DNA from: Nitrospirillum iridis
GTDB taxonomy: Bacteria > Pseudomonadota > Alphaproteobacteria > Azospirillales > Azospirillaceae
NCBI RefSeq assembly: GCF_014205765.1
Contig: NZ_JACIIZ010000005.1
Coordinates: 198,837 to 262,836 of the forward strand
DNA: 64,000 nt
Direction of reading: 5' to 3'
The first letter of the stretch is position 1. The number at the start of each line of letters is the position of its first letter. Made by a program: the position numbers and the translations under genes. Below the pieces are notes generated by a model that searched no databases, was not told the origin of the DNA, and saw only the letters and a program-made list of their open reading frames with translations. Below, one piece after another: positions 51,033 through 61,629 of the stretch.

Positions 51033-53513
51033 GTGGGACATTATCTGACGGTGGCCCTGCGGGTCATGGCCCGGCACAAGCTGTACGCGGCGCTGAACGT
51101 GCTGGGCCTGGGCATCGGCCTGGCGGCGGCCATCCTGATCCTGTTGTTCGTGCGCCACGAAACATCCTTCGACGCCTTTTTCCCATCGGCCGACCGCATC
51201 TACCAGATCGACACCGAAGTCCACGATCTGGGCCAGGCCCCCCGCCGGATCGCGAAAACCGGGCGCGCCATCGGACCCGCCTTCGCCCAGGACCGCCCGG
51301 CGGTGGAGGCGATCACGCGCATGACGGGCGAGCGGGTGGCGGTGCGTCAGGGCGACCGGCTGTTCCAGGAGATCGTCAACGTCGTCGACGCCGATTTCCT
51401 GGCGGTGTTCCCGCGCGTGGTGCTGGCCGGCGATGCCGGGACGGCGCTGGCCGACCCCGCCGCCATCGTGCTGACGCGGGAAGGGGCGCGCCGCTATTTC
51501 GGCGACTGGCCCGCCCTTGGCCAGATCTTGGCGGTGGATGGCCACGCCCTGACGGTCCGCGCCGTGGTCGCCGACCTGCCGGAGAACACCCACTTCCGCC
51601 CCTCCCTGATGATGGTGCCCACCAACTCCATCATCCTCCCCACGCCGGAGCCGGAGGGGGACTGGTTCGGCCTGAGTTGGCGCACCTACATCCGCCTGGC
51701 CCCAGGGGCTAACGCGGCTGCGGTGGAGCGGGACTTGGCCGCCTGGCACCGCCGCGCAGCGCCCGACGCCCAGACGCCGCAAGGCCCCCTGCGGCTGGCG
51801 GAACTGTATGCGCCCCATCTGCGCCCCCTGCGCGCCATCCATACCGACCCCATCGAGGATGACGCCAAGCCGGGCACCGCCGCAGGCACGCTGTCCCTGT
51901 TGTCCCTGGTGGCGGTGCTGATCCTGGGGGTCGCCGCCATCAACTTCACCAACCTGGCCACCGCGCGCGCCTCGCTGCGGGCACGGGAGGTGGGGGTGCG
52001 CAAGACGGTGGGCGCCAGCCGGGGTCGCCTCATGGTCCAGTTCATGGGGGAGGCGCTGCTGCTGACCCTCATCGGCATGGTCCTGGCCGTCGCCTTGGCC
52101 GAGGTCGCCCTGCCCTTCTATTCCCGCCTGGTGGCCACGCCCCTGCGGCTGGATTATGGCGACCCGGCGCTGATGGGGCTGCTGGCCGGCATGGGGTTGC
52201 TCACCGGCATCGCCAGCGGCGCCTATCCTGCCTTCGTGCTGTCCGGCGTCGCCCCGATTCCGGCCCTGCGGGGTGCCACCGCCGCCAGCGGCGCCGGGCG
52301 GCTGCGCACCCTGCTGGTGGTGTTCCAGTTCGCCGTGTCCATCGGACTGCTGGCCGCCGCCGCCGTGGTGCACAGCCAATACCTTTATGCCCAGCACAAG
52401 CCCCTGGGCTTTCAGCGCGACAACATGGTCATGGTCGATATCGACGACACGCTGGGCGCGCCGGGCAAATGGGCCGGCTTCATGGACATGTTGCGGCGCA
52501 GCCCCGGCATCGCGGACGTGGCGGCCAGCACCATCTACCTGGGCAGCCCGAACGAGGGCGACGATGAACTGGTGCGCCGGCCCGGGGATGCGGCACCCGT
52601 CACCATGCGGGGCGAGGGCGTCAGCTTCGGCTACATCCAGACCATGGGCCTGCGCCTGATCGCCGGGCGGACCTTCGATCCCGACCGGCCCGCCGACAAG
52701 GTGCACCGGCCGGAGTGGATGCTGGTCGGCAAGCCACCGCCGCCGGGGGTGACATCGCTGGAGTTGCCGGCGGCGGTGGTGCTGAACCGCTCCGGCGTCC
52801 GGCGCCTGGGCTTCGCCAGCCCGGATGCCGCCATCGGGCAGGTGGTGCTGAAGACTGTGGGCTCGGTCGGTTCCGCCCTGACCATCCGGGGCACTGTCAT
52901 CGGCGTGGTGGAGGATTTCCACTTCCGCTCCATCCACCGGCCGGTGTCGCCCGCCATCTTCCATGTCGGCGATGGCTTTGACGTCCTGATGGTGCGCCTG
53001 AAGGCCGGCGAGATGGTGGCGGGTTTGGCCGCCATCGACCGCATCTGGGCGACCCTGGTGCCGGGCCAGCCCATCCGCCGCTGGTTCCTGGCGGACCGTT
53101 ACCAGCACCTGTATGACCAGGAGCGGAGGACGGGCGGGATCTTCGCCCTGTTCTCAGGCCTGGCCGTCTTCATCGCCTGCCTGGGCCTCTATGGCCTGGT
53201 GTCCTTCACCGCCGAACGGCGCACCAAGGAGATCGGCATCCGCAAGATCATGGGCGCCACCCTGCCGCAGCTCCTGCGCCTGCTGCTGTGGCAGTTCTTC
53301 AAGCCGGTGGGCCTGGCCTGCCTGATCGCCTGGCCCGTCACCTGGTGGGCCCTGCGGCGATGGCTCGACGGCTACGCCTACCGCATCGCCATCGACCCGC
53401 TGTGGTTCCTGGCGGCCGGCGCCCTGTCGCTCGCCCTGGCCTGGGTGACGGTGGCGGGCCAGTTGGCGCGCCTCGCCCGGGAAAGGCCGGTGCGGGCGTT
53501 GCGGTCTGAATGA
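51033..53513 (+). CDS. MacB/FtsX-type ABC transporter permease
   Basis: The 826-residue inner-membrane protein has the two-half MacB_PCD-FtsX layout: helix near 20 (LNVLGLGIGLAAAILILLFV), periplasmic domain, three helices with REVGVRKTVGASRGRLMVQF, a second periplasmic domain, and three C-terminal helices with KEIGIRKIMGATLPQLLRLL. No ATPase gene is adjacent. GTG 51033 is preferred since a G-run ends 6 bases before it; TTG 51027 is the alternative. Transcription is probably sigma-54 dependent. Confidence 0.88.
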   Translation: MGHYLTVALRVMARHKLYAALNVLGLGIGLAAAILILLFVRHETSFDAFFPSADRIYQIDTEVHDLGQAPRRIAKTGRAIGPAFAQDRPAVEAITRMTGERVAVRQGDRLFQEIVNVVDADFLAVFPRVVLAGDAGTALADPAAIVLTREGARRYFGDWPALGQILAVDGHALTVRAVVADLPENTHFRPSLMMVPTNSIILPTPEPEGDWFGLSWRTYIRLAPGANAAAVERDLAAWHRRAAPDAQTPQGPLRLAELYAPHLRPLRAIHTDPIEDDAKPGTAAGTLSLLSLVAVLILGVAAINFTNLATARASLRAREVGVRKTVGASRGRLMVQFMGEALLLTLIGMVLAVALAEVALPFYSRLVATPLRLDYGDPALMGLLAGMGLLTGIASGAYPAFVLSGVAPIPALRGATAASGAGRLRTLLVVFQFAVSIGLLAAAAVVHSQYLYAQHKPLGFQRDNMVMVDIDDTLGAPGKWAGFMDMLRRSPGIADVAASTIYLGSPNEGDDELVRRPGDAAPVTMRGEGVSFGYIQTMGLRLIAGRTFDPDRPADKVHRPEWMLVGKPPPPGVTSLELPAAVVLNRSGVRRLGFASPDAAIGQVVLKTVGSVGSALTIRGTVIGVVEDFHFRSIHRPVSPAIFHVGDGFDVLMVRLKAGEMVAGLAAIDRIWATLVPGQPIRRWFLADRYQHLYDQERRTGGIFALFSGLAVFIACLGLYGLVSFTAERRTKEIGIRKIMGATLPQLLRLLLWQFFKPVGLACLIAWPVTWWALRRWLDGYAYRIAIDPLWFLAAGALSLALAWVTVAGQLARLARERPVRALRSE

Positions 53514-53533
53514 ACCGCAACGCCCACGCCGTC

Positions 53534-54568
53534 TCAATTGGCCGCCGGCGCCTTGACGTCCGGGGCTTTGGCCGCGTCCTCGTCGCGCGCGCGGGGGGCG
53601 AACACGGGCCGGCCGACATTGGTGAAGAACACCTTGCCCTGGCTGTTGGCGACGTAGATGCGGTGGGTCTTGGCGAAATCGGCGCCCAGGAACATGCCGA
53701 TGGCGTTGACCCGGTCCGGGTCGCCGAACAGGGCGAAGTCGCCCACGTTCAGGCGCACGCGGCGCACCGTCTCCTCACCGATGGTGAAGGTGGCGAAGGT
53801 GGCGATCCAGGTGGGCACCCGCTTCTTGCCGATGCCGTGGAATTCGCTGCCCGCCGCCACGTCCGCCCCCTCCTCATGCACATTCGCCAGATGGGCGGTG
53901 CGCAGCAAGACCGAACTGTGGGTGAAGCCGGTGTCCAGCAGGGCCCAGGTCTCGCGCTCATTCAATGAGACGCGGACCTGGATGTCGCGGTGCCCCAGTG
54001 GCAGGGTGGGCCGCAGCGCCGCCTCGGCATAATCCTGCGCCCAGTAGGCGAGCGGCACGCCGTCGCAGCCCTTGGGCTCGAAAAAGCGGACGGCGCCGTT
54101 GGCGAAATCCAGTTCGACATCGTATTGGGCGAAGATGTCCTGGCCCAGGATCATCTCCACATCCGGGCCGAAATTGTCGTTCTGCACCACATGCACCAGG
54201 GGCGCGTCGGCCCACCAGTCACCGGCCACCAGCTTGTTCAGCTTCACCTGCCCCATGGGCGCGGCGCCGCCGATACCCACCAGCCGGCGCTGACTGCTGA
54301 CCTCCAGGCCCAGGCGGGCCGCCCCGGCTTGCGAGATGGCGGTGACCTCGGCGCCCGTGTCCAGCAGGGCGCGGATGGGGGTGCCGTTGACACTGGCCAC
54401 CACGATGGGCTGGTTGCGTTCCAGCGTCACCGGCACCTCCGCCACCTTGTTCAGGTGGCAATTGGCGGCGTCGGCCAGCGCCAGGCCCGGCAGAGCGAGC
54501 ACGCCGGCCACGGCGAGCGACAAGATCCGCCGGACATGGACGCCCCGGCCCAAACCCTTATCCCGCAT
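53534..54568 (-). CDS. Secreted two-lobed retropepsin-like aspartic protease, copy 1
   Basis: This 344-residue protein has a signal peptide (VAGVLALPGLALA) and two successive retropepsin-like units. Lobe 1 has the catalytic D70 (ALLDTGAEVTAI) and the second hallmark ILGQDIFAQYDVELD. Lobe 2 has D212 (ALLDTGFTHSSVL) and FLGADFAKTHRIYVANSQ. A bridge GCDGVPLAYWAQDYAEA joins them. Both aspartates are present, so it may form a pepsin-like active site inside one chain. Last gene of a three-paralog operon; periplasmic substrate unknown. Confidence 0.8.
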   Translation of the reverse strand: MRDKGLGRGVHVRRILSLAVAGVLALPGLALADAANCHLNKVAEVPVTLERNQPIVVASVNGTPIRALLDTGAEVTAISQAGAARLGLEVSSQRRLVGIGGAAPMGQVKLNKLVAGDWWADAPLVHVVQNDNFGPDVEMILGQDIFAQYDVELDFANGAVRFFEPKGCDGVPLAYWAQDYAEAALRPTLPLGHRDIQVRVSLNERETWALLDTGFTHSSVLLRTAHLANVHEEGADVAAGSEFHGIGKKRVPTWIATFATFTIGEETVRRVRLNVGDFALFGDPDRVNAIGMFLGADFAKTHRIYVANSQGKVFFTNVGRPVFAPRARDEDAAKAPDVKAPAAN

Positions 54569-54610
54569 CGAAAACCCCCGTCTTTCCGGCCGGCGTCCCG
54601 CCGGCCGCGC

Positions 54611-55582
54611 TTACGCCCCCGGCGCCCCGAACACCGGTTTGGCGACATTGGTGAAGTAGATCTTGTCCTGGCTGTTGGCGATGAAGATGCGATGGGTGCG
54701 GATGAAATCCATGCCCAGCACCATGGCCAGGCTGCCGTCGCGCTCCACGCCCAGATTGTAATAGTCGCCCACCGACAGGCGGGCGTTGCGGATGACCTCA
54801 TCCCCGATGGCCAGGGTGTCGAAGGTGCCGATCCAGGTGGGCACCGGCGTGCGGCCGATGTCACGCCGCTCCGGCCCCGGCTGGGAACCGGGGCTGTCCT
54901 CGCGCACGTTGGCGCGGTGGGCCAGACGGGTCAGCACCGTGCTGGTGCGCACGCCGGTGTCCAGCCGCGCCCAGAACTCCTGACCATTCAATTGCACCAC
55001 CACCCGGCTGACGGAGTAGCTGCCGAAGCCACGCGACCGCAGCGTCGCCTGGGCGTAGGTCTGCGCCCAATAGGCCAGCGGCGTGTCATCGCACTCCGCC
55101 GGCCGGAAGAAACGGATGACGTTGTGCGCCATATCCAATTCGATGTCGGACTGCACGAACAGGTCCTGGCCCAGCACCATGTCGACATTGGCGCCAAAAT
55201 CGCCGGCCTCCACCAACTGCAGGCGATAACCAGTGCCCTGCCAGGGACCGAAGCTGAGCGTGTCGGCCATCATCGTGCCGGCCTTGCGCCAATCCCCCTG
55301 CCCCAGGTTCACGCCGCGCGCGTGATGTTCCTGGAAATCCAGCCCCAGCCGGCGCGCCGCCTGCACCGACACCAAATGCCGCGTGCTGCCGGTATCGACC
55401 AGGGCCCGCACCGGCTTGCCGTCCAGCAGACCATCGGCGATGGGTAGGCCGTTTTCCAGGTGGATGGGCAGTTCCCCCACCGGGTTCAGCCGGCAATCGC
55501 TCGTGTCAGCCAGGGCGGGGGCGCCCAAGACCGGGACAGCGAGCAGGGAGAGCGCGAGAGCCAGGGGGGTGAAGCGGCGCAT
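54611..55582 (-). CDS. Secreted two-lobed retropepsin-like aspartic protease, copy 2
   Basis: The 323-residue paralog has a signal peptide ending PALA and the same two-lobe plan. Catalytic D63 (ALVDTGSTRHLV) and MVLGQDLFVQSDIELD form lobe 1. D208 (ARLDTGVRTSTVL) and MVLGMDFIRTHRIFIANSQDK form lobe 2. The bridge reads ECDDTPLAYWAQTYAQA. It lies 42 bases before copy 1 and 34 bases after copy 3. Both lobes look active. Confidence 0.8.
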   Translation of the reverse strand: MRRFTPLALALSLLAVPVLGAPALADTSDCRLNPVGELPIHLENGLPIADGLLDGKPVRALVDTGSTRHLVSVQAARRLGLDFQEHHARGVNLGQGDWRKAGTMMADTLSFGPWQGTGYRLQLVEAGDFGANVDMVLGQDLFVQSDIELDMAHNVIRFFRPAECDDTPLAYWAQTYAQATLRSRGFGSYSVSRVVVQLNGQEFWARLDTGVRTSTVLTRLAHRANVREDSPGSQPGPERRDIGRTPVPTWIGTFDTLAIGDEVIRNARLSVGDYYNLGVERDGSLAMVLGMDFIRTHRIFIANSQDKIYFTNVAKPVFGAPGA

Positions 55583-55616
55583 GGCGACGGTGTCCTTCGT
55601 GTCGCGGACGGCCGGC

Positions 55617-56660
55617 TCAGGGATTGGCGGCCGTCTTTTCGCCCGGGGCGGTCTGGGGCGCAGGTGTCTGGGGCGGGGGCGTCTGGAGCGCAGGGGATTG
55701 GGTATCGAAAACAGGCCGGGAGACGTTGGTAAAATAGAGCTTGTCCTGGCTGTTGGCGATGTAGATGCGGTGCGACCTAATGAAGTCCATGCCCAGGATC
55801 AGTCCCCACACCTGCCGCCCCACGTCGGAGATGAAGTCCGGGTTGAAGCGGGTGAAGCGCAGCTTCACATTGCTGACGGTTTCGTCACCAATAGTGAAAC
55901 TATCGAAAGTACCGACGGACAGGGGGTACTTCTCATGATCAGATGGCCCCACCATGCCCAGGGTGGTGACGCCGGGGTTGCCCTCATAAACCCCCGCCTG
56001 ATGGGCGATGGTGTCGCTAAGCGTGCTGTAGACCGTACCGGTGGACAGGCGAGCCAGAAATTCATGGCCGTTCAGCCGCACGGGGACGCGGTTGCTGAAG
56101 CGCCGCCGCTCATTCTGCGCGTACTGCATGGTGGCTTCGGCGTAGGTGTCCGCCCAATAGGCCAGTGGAACGTCGTCACAGCCCTGCGGGTGGAAGAAGC
56201 GGATGGTGTCGTGAGCCAAATCCAGCTCCACATCCGCCTGGGAGAAGATATCCTGGCCCAGGCTCAGATCCACATCTTTGCCGAAATGGATGGGAACGAC
56301 CTCCATGGTCAGGTTTTCCGCCTGCCAGCCACCAATGGACAGGCTTTGCACGGGAGCCGAACCGATTTCGCGCACGCCCCGTCCCGGCGTGATCACGTGG
56401 TGGGCCATGGGTAGGGGCGTGACCTCCAGTCCCAGGCGCCTTGCCGCCGCTTCGGACAGGATGGTCTTGTAGCTGCCGGTGCTGACCGCCACGCGAATGG
56501 GCTGGCCGTTCAAGGTGCCTTCGACGACCGGACGGCCGCCATCAAGCCGCACCGCCAATTCGGCCACCTTTGTGAGGTGGCAGTCGGACGGCGCGGCGGA
56601 CACCGCCCCCGCCGTCAGGAACGCGGAAAAAGCGAACGCGGCGAGGCGGATGGGGCGCAT
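55617..56660 (-). CDS. Two-lobed retropepsin-like protein, copy 3, catalytic aspartates replaced by Ser
   Basis: The 347-residue paralog keeps the signal peptide, the bridge GCDDVPLAYWADTYAEA and both LG.D motifs (SLGQDIFSQADVELD, LILGMDFIRSHRIYIANSQDK). The active-site triplets are STG in place of DTG in both lobes: S60 (VAVSTGSYKTIL, codon AGC) and S206 (ARLSTGTVYSTL, codon TCC). A Gln/Pro/Thr-rich tail follows residue 315. It is the first gene of the operon and most likely a non-catalytic binding partner or inhibitor-like decoy. Confidence 0.8.
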   Translation of the reverse strand: MRPIRLAAFAFSAFLTAGAVSAAPSDCHLTKVAELAVRLDGGRPVVEGTLNGQPIRVAVSTGSYKTILSEAAARRLGLEVTPLPMAHHVITPGRGVREIGSAPVQSLSIGGWQAENLTMEVVPIHFGKDVDLSLGQDIFSQADVELDLAHDTIRFFHPQGCDDVPLAYWADTYAEATMQYAQNERRRFSNRVPVRLNGHEFLARLSTGTVYSTLSDTIAHQAGVYEGNPGVTTLGMVGPSDHEKYPLSVGTFDSFTIGDETVSNVKLRFTRFNPDFISDVGRQVWGLILGMDFIRSHRIYIANSQDKLYFTNVSRPVFDTQSPALQTPPPQTPAPQTAPGEKTAANP

Positions 56661-56692
56661 GAAGGGACAAACCCCGTCAGTTGAAATTCCCC

Positions 56693-56720
56693 TCTATATT
56701 GCAAATTCGCCTTTGTGCAA
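56693..56720 (-). promoter_or_regulatory. Candidate promoter of the retropepsin operon
   Basis: On the minus strand TTGCAC (56720-56715), a 16-base spacer and TATAGA (56698-56693) lie 33 bases before the start codon of copy 3. Confidence 0.55.
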
Positions 56721-56792
56721 CAAGCACGCCGCGTCCGGAACACCGTGCGCGACTCCAGCGGAGCGGGCGATTGCGACACCGCGCCGCAGCCC

Positions 56793-57703
56793 TCAGGCCA
56801 GGCTGGCCCACAGATGGGCGGTGGCCAAGCTGCGCCAAGGGGCGTGGGGCCGCATCAGCGTTCCCTGTTCCTCCGCCGTGGGGCGGCGGTCCAGCCCGTG
56901 GAAGCGCTGCAGGGCGGCCGCCAGGCCGGCATCGCCCACCGGCACCCGGTCGGGCAGGCCGCAGCCGCGCATCAGCACGTAGTTGGCGGTCCATGGCCCG
57001 ATGCCGCGCAGGGCCAGCAGCGCCACCTCCGCCGCCGCCTCGCCCGTGGGGTCGGTGTCCAGCCGTTCCAGGGCATCCAAATCCAGCCGGCCGTCCACCG
57101 CCGCCTGGGCGGCATCGATCAGGTAGCGGGCTTTGGAGCGGGAGAAACGCCGCTCGGTCAACAGCGCCGGGTCCATGGCCGCCACCGCCGCCGCGTCCGG
57201 ATGGGCGATCATGCCCGAGGGGTGGCGCCGCCCGGCCAACAGGATCAGCTGGCGGCGCAGATCCGAGGCGAAGGTCAGGTTGATCTGCTGGCCGATGATG
57301 GCCCAGGCCAGCGCCTCGAACACCGTGGCGGACAGAGGGGGACGGTAGCCCCGGCGGCTGCCCACCAGGCGCGCCGTCTCCGCATCCGTGTCCGCCCGTG
57401 CCTCCAGCCCAGCGGCGGCATCGGCCAGGGCCGGCGTCAGGCCCAGCATGCGCAGGGCCACGCGCTGGGCGTGCGCCAGGATCAGGGGATCGTCGCTGTC
57501 CACACCCATGACCAGGACCCCACCGGCGGCCGGGGCCGTCAGGGTCAGGAGATAGGCCCGGCCGTCGATATCCAGCGCCTTGGTCAGGGCCGGCCCGGCC
57601 ACCCGCTCCGCCGGGGCGTCGCGATCGCGGTACCAGTCGCGCCCATGGTAGCGCCACGCCGCATCCGGGTCGAAACCCGGCGGCAGGTCGAGGCGCAGCT
57701 GGC

Positions 57704-57707
<4 letters not shown>
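56793..57707 (-). CDS. alkA: DNA-3-methyladenine glycosylase II (AlkA type)
   Basis: This repair enzyme excises alkylated bases. The 304-residue protein has an N-terminal AlkA_N-like domain and the HhH-GPD fold: [21 protein letters not shown], the hairpin [18 protein letters not shown] and the catalytic D259 (PVGDAGL). It starts at GTG 57707, overlapping the lolD stop (GTGA), so it is translated from the lolC-lolD transcript. Confidence 0.9.
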
Positions 57708-58448
<741 letters not shown>

Positions 58449-58456
<8 letters not shown>

Positions 58457-59729
58457 AGCGCAGGGCCTCCACCGGATCGAGGCGGGCGGCCCGCCAGGAC
58501 GGGTAGATGGTGGCGGCGAAGGACAGGAACAGGGCCATGATGCCCACCTGCGTCACCTCCATCCAGTCCAGCTTGGCCGGGATTTGGGTGAAGAAGTAAA
58601 TCTCGGCGTTGAACAGGTCGCGGCCGATGATGGACTGGATGAACTGGCGGATGGCTTCGATGTTCTTGGTGAACAGCACCCCCAGCACCACGCCGAACAC
58701 GGTGCCGGTCAGGCCGATGCTGGCGCCCGTCAGGAAGAAGATGCGCAGGATCATGCCCCGGCTGGCCCCCATGGTGCGCAGGATGGCGATGTCGCGCCCC
58801 TTGTCCTTGACCAGCATGATCATGCTGGAAATGACATTGAACGCCGCCACCAGGATGATCAGCGACAGGATCAGGAACATGACGTTGCGTTCCACGTCGA
58901 TGGCGCTGACGAAGGCGGCGCTGCGCTGGCGCCAGTCATAGAGGCGGTATTCCTGGCCCGCCGCCTGGGCGGCCGCCTTCAGATAGGGATCGATGTGGGT
59001 GGGGTCCTGGACGAAGACCTCCAGCGAGGTATAGCCGTTGGCGACACCGAAGAAGGTTTGCGCCGCCGCCAGCGGCATGAACACCAGGCCGTTGTCGACA
59101 TCGTACATGCCGACGTCGAAGATGGCGGCGATGGGGTAAGTCCGGGCGCGGGGGATGGAGCCGAAGGCCGTCTGGTTGAAGCGGGGGCTGACCAGGCGCA
59201 GTTGATCACCCACATGCAGGTTCAAGCGGCGGGCCATGCGGCTGCCGATGGCGATGCCGTCGCCCAGGTTGGCCTCGTCACCGGTGGCGCCGGTCGCGGC
59301 ACCGAACGCCTCGGCCGCCCCCTCGACGATGTGGGTGGAGACGATGGGCCGGCGGCGGAAATCCGCCGGGGTGATGCCATGGACATAGGCCGCGCTGGCG
59401 GTGCCGTCCTGGGTGATCAGCGCCTGGCCCTCCACCGTCGGCATGACGGCGGTGACGCCGGGCACCGTCAGCAGGCGCTGGCCCACGGCGTCGTTCTCCG
59501 GCAGGGGGCCCAGCAGGGACTGCACCTCGATATGGGCGTACAGCCCCAGCACGCGCCCCAGCAATTCCGTGCGGAAGCCGCTCATCACCGACATGACGAT
59601 GATAAGGGTGGCCACGCCCAGGCCGATGCCCAGCAGGGAAAAGCCGGCGATGACGGAGATGAACCCCTCCTGCCGGCGCGCCCGGAGGTAGCGCATCGCG
59701 ACCATGCGTTCGAAGGCGGAAAAGATCAT
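58449..59729 (-). CDS. lolC: Lipoprotein-releasing system permease (LolC/LolE family)
   Basis: The 426-residue membrane protein starts [31 protein letters not shown] in the family's usual way; the first helix follows, then a periplasmic domain (about 50-265) and three C-terminal helices with [23 protein letters not shown]. Only one permease gene is present, so it probably forms a homodimer (sometimes called LolF) with LolD, as in other alphaproteobacteria. It is the middle gene of a proS-lolC-lolD-alkA cluster. Confidence 0.93.
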
Positions 59730-59786
59730 GAGGACCCGGCCGTCAGGGTGGAAAGGTGTGGAGGCAATGCGCGCGATTCTGGGCGG

Positions 59787-59827
59787 AAAAAAGGCACCCG
59801 CCCCCTAGCACGTGCCAAAAGGGCGGG
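59787..59827 (-). terminator. Terminator after proS
   Basis: CCCGCCC (59797-59803) pairs with GGGCGGG (59821-59827). On the minus strand the stem is followed by a run of six T (59792-59787). It lies 22 bases beyond the proS stop, so lolC needs its own promoter or read-through. Confidence 0.65.
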
Positions 59828-59849
59828 CGTCCCGTTTCTTGGCAGCAGA

Positions 59850-61166
59850 TCAGGCCTTGATCAGCTCGGCCAACGCCTGGTCCACCGGCAGCTCACGCTT
59901 CTCGCCGGTGGCGCGGCGCTTCAATTCCACCACGCCCGCCTTCAGGCCGCGCGGGCCCACGGTCAGCTGCCAGGGCAGGCCGATCAGGTCCATGTCGGCG
60001 AACTTGGCGCCCGGCCGCTCGTTGCGGTCGTCGTAGAGCGTTTCCACGCCGGCGGCGTTCAGCTTGGCGTACAGCTCATCGCACAGGGTGGCGCAGGCGA
60101 CATCGTCAGCCTTCAGGTTGATCAGGCCGACCTGGAAGGGGGCCACCGCCTCCGGCCAGATGATGCCGTTCTCGTCATGGCTGGACTCGATGATGGCGCC
60201 CATCAGGCGCGACACGCCGATGCCGTAGCTGCCCATCTCCACCGCCACCGGCTCGCCATCCGGGCCGGCGACCACGGCACCCATGGGCTTGGAATATTTG
60301 GTGCCGAAATAGAAGATGTGCCCCACCTCGATGCCGCGGGCGGAAACCAGCTGGTCCTCCGGCACCTCGCAGGTGGCGGCGTCGTGCTTCTCATCCGTGG
60401 CGGCATAGATGCTGGTGTACTTGGCGAAGAAGTCCTTCAGGTCGCTGCCGGCCTCCGGCGCATTCTGCAGCACGTCCAGTTCCAGCCAGTCCTTGTGGCA
60501 GAACACGCCGCTTTCACCCGTCTCCGCCAGGATGATGAACTCATGGCTGAGGTCGCCGCCGATGGGGCCGGTGTCGGCGCGCATGGGAATGGCCTTCAGG
60601 CCCATGCGGGCGAAGGTGCGCAGGTAGGCCAGGAACATCTTGCGATAGGACAGCTTGGCCCCTTCGGCGTCCAGGTCGAAGGAGTAATTGTCCTTCATCA
60701 AGAACTCGCGGCCGCGCATGATGCCGAAACGGGGGCGGATCTCGTCCCGGAACTTCCACTGGATGTGGTACAGGTTCTTGGGTAGATCCTTGTAGCTGCG
60801 CACGAAGGTCTTGAAGATGTCGGTGATCATCTCCTCGTTCGTGGGACCGTACAGCAGCTCGCGGTCATGGCGGTCGGTGATGCGCAGCATCTCCTTGCCG
60901 TAGTCGTCATAGCGGCCCGACTGGCGCCACAGCTCCGCCGACTGGATGGTGGGCATCAGCAGTTCCTGGGCGCCGGCGGCGTCCTGCTCCTCCCGCACGA
61001 TCTGCGAGATCTTGCGCAGGACCTTCCAGCCCAGCGGCAACCAGGCGTAGATGCCGGCGCTGGTCTGCCGGATCATGCCGGCGCGCAACATCAGCCGGTG
61101 CGAGGCGATCTGCGCCTCCGCCGGGGTTTCCTTCAAGGTGGGCAGGAAAAACTGGGAGGAGCGCAT
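59850..61166 (-). CDS. proS: Prolyl-tRNA synthetase
   Basis: ProS charges tRNA-Pro. At 438 residues it is the short alphaproteobacterial form that lacks the INS editing domain of E. coli ProRS (about 570). Class II motifs are visible: motif 1 around [16 protein letters not shown], motif 2 [21 protein letters not shown] and motif 3 [13 protein letters not shown]. The C-terminal anticodon-binding domain begins near [12 protein letters not shown]. Mischarged Ala-tRNA-Pro may be cleared by a free-standing editing protein such as YbaK or ProX. Confidence 0.97.
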   Translation of the reverse strand: MRSSQFFLPTLKETPAEAQIASHRLMLRAGMIRQTSAGIYAWLPLGWKVLRKISQIVREEQDAAGAQELLMPTIQSAELWRQSGRYDDYGKEMLRITDRHDRELLYGPTNEEMITDIFKTFVRSYKDLPKNLYHIQWKFRDEIRPRFGIMRGREFLMKDNYSFDLDAEGAKLSYRKMFLAYLRTFARMGLKAIPMRADTGPIGGDLSHEFIILAETGESGVFCHKDWLELDVLQNAPEAGSDLKDFFAKYTSIYAATDEKHDAATCEVPEDQLVSARGIEVGHIFYFGTKYSKPMGAVVAGPDGEPVAVEMGSYGIGVSRLMGAIIESSHDENGIIWPEAVAPFQVGLINLKADDVACATLCDELYAKLNAAGVETLYDDRNERPGAKFADMDLIGLPWQLTVGPRGLKAGVVELKRRATGEKRELPVDQALAELIKA

Positions 61167-61629
61167 GTGCGGGAACCCGTCGCCTTAGTGAACTTGAGTG
61201 CGGAAAATCGAGCCGCGACTTTAGGCAATGACGGCACCCCTGTCCATGGCGGCGGGAAAGCGTGACGGTGATGGGACGCCATCCCGGCCTCATCCCTGGC
61301 GACCCCATGGTTAGCCCTCGGACGGGACTATAAAGACGCTTTCCGCAGGATAGGTGCGCCTAATTACGCTACGCTCTGACGCTTCAGCGGCGCCATTCAA
61401 ATAACGGCGGCGAAAGTGTTGAATCGCGAAGGTCATTTTCGCAACTTTCCCCTTGCCGCTGGAAAGAATATTTCCGAGAAGGCTTTGGTAGTCTTAAAAT
61501 TATAGCTGCCCCGCAATATACGCTGGGCGGTGGGGGGTTGACCTCCAAATTTGGCCCATGATCTTTACGGCGCCTTAACCAATCACTGTTATCTCAGCGG
61601 GACCGCCCGCCGTGACAAGGACCGCCATC
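61167..61629. other. Divergent region between proS and a chemoreceptor gene
   Basis: A 463-base stretch with no gene I can support. It contains an A/T-richer island at 61430-61510. No clear sigma-70 or sigma-28 promoter or RNA gene was recognised. Confidence 0.45.

Noticed and set aside
51033-53513. Pairing the MacB-like permease with the ABC ATPase at 57704
   Set aside because: That ATPase overlaps and belongs with lolC on the opposite strand.
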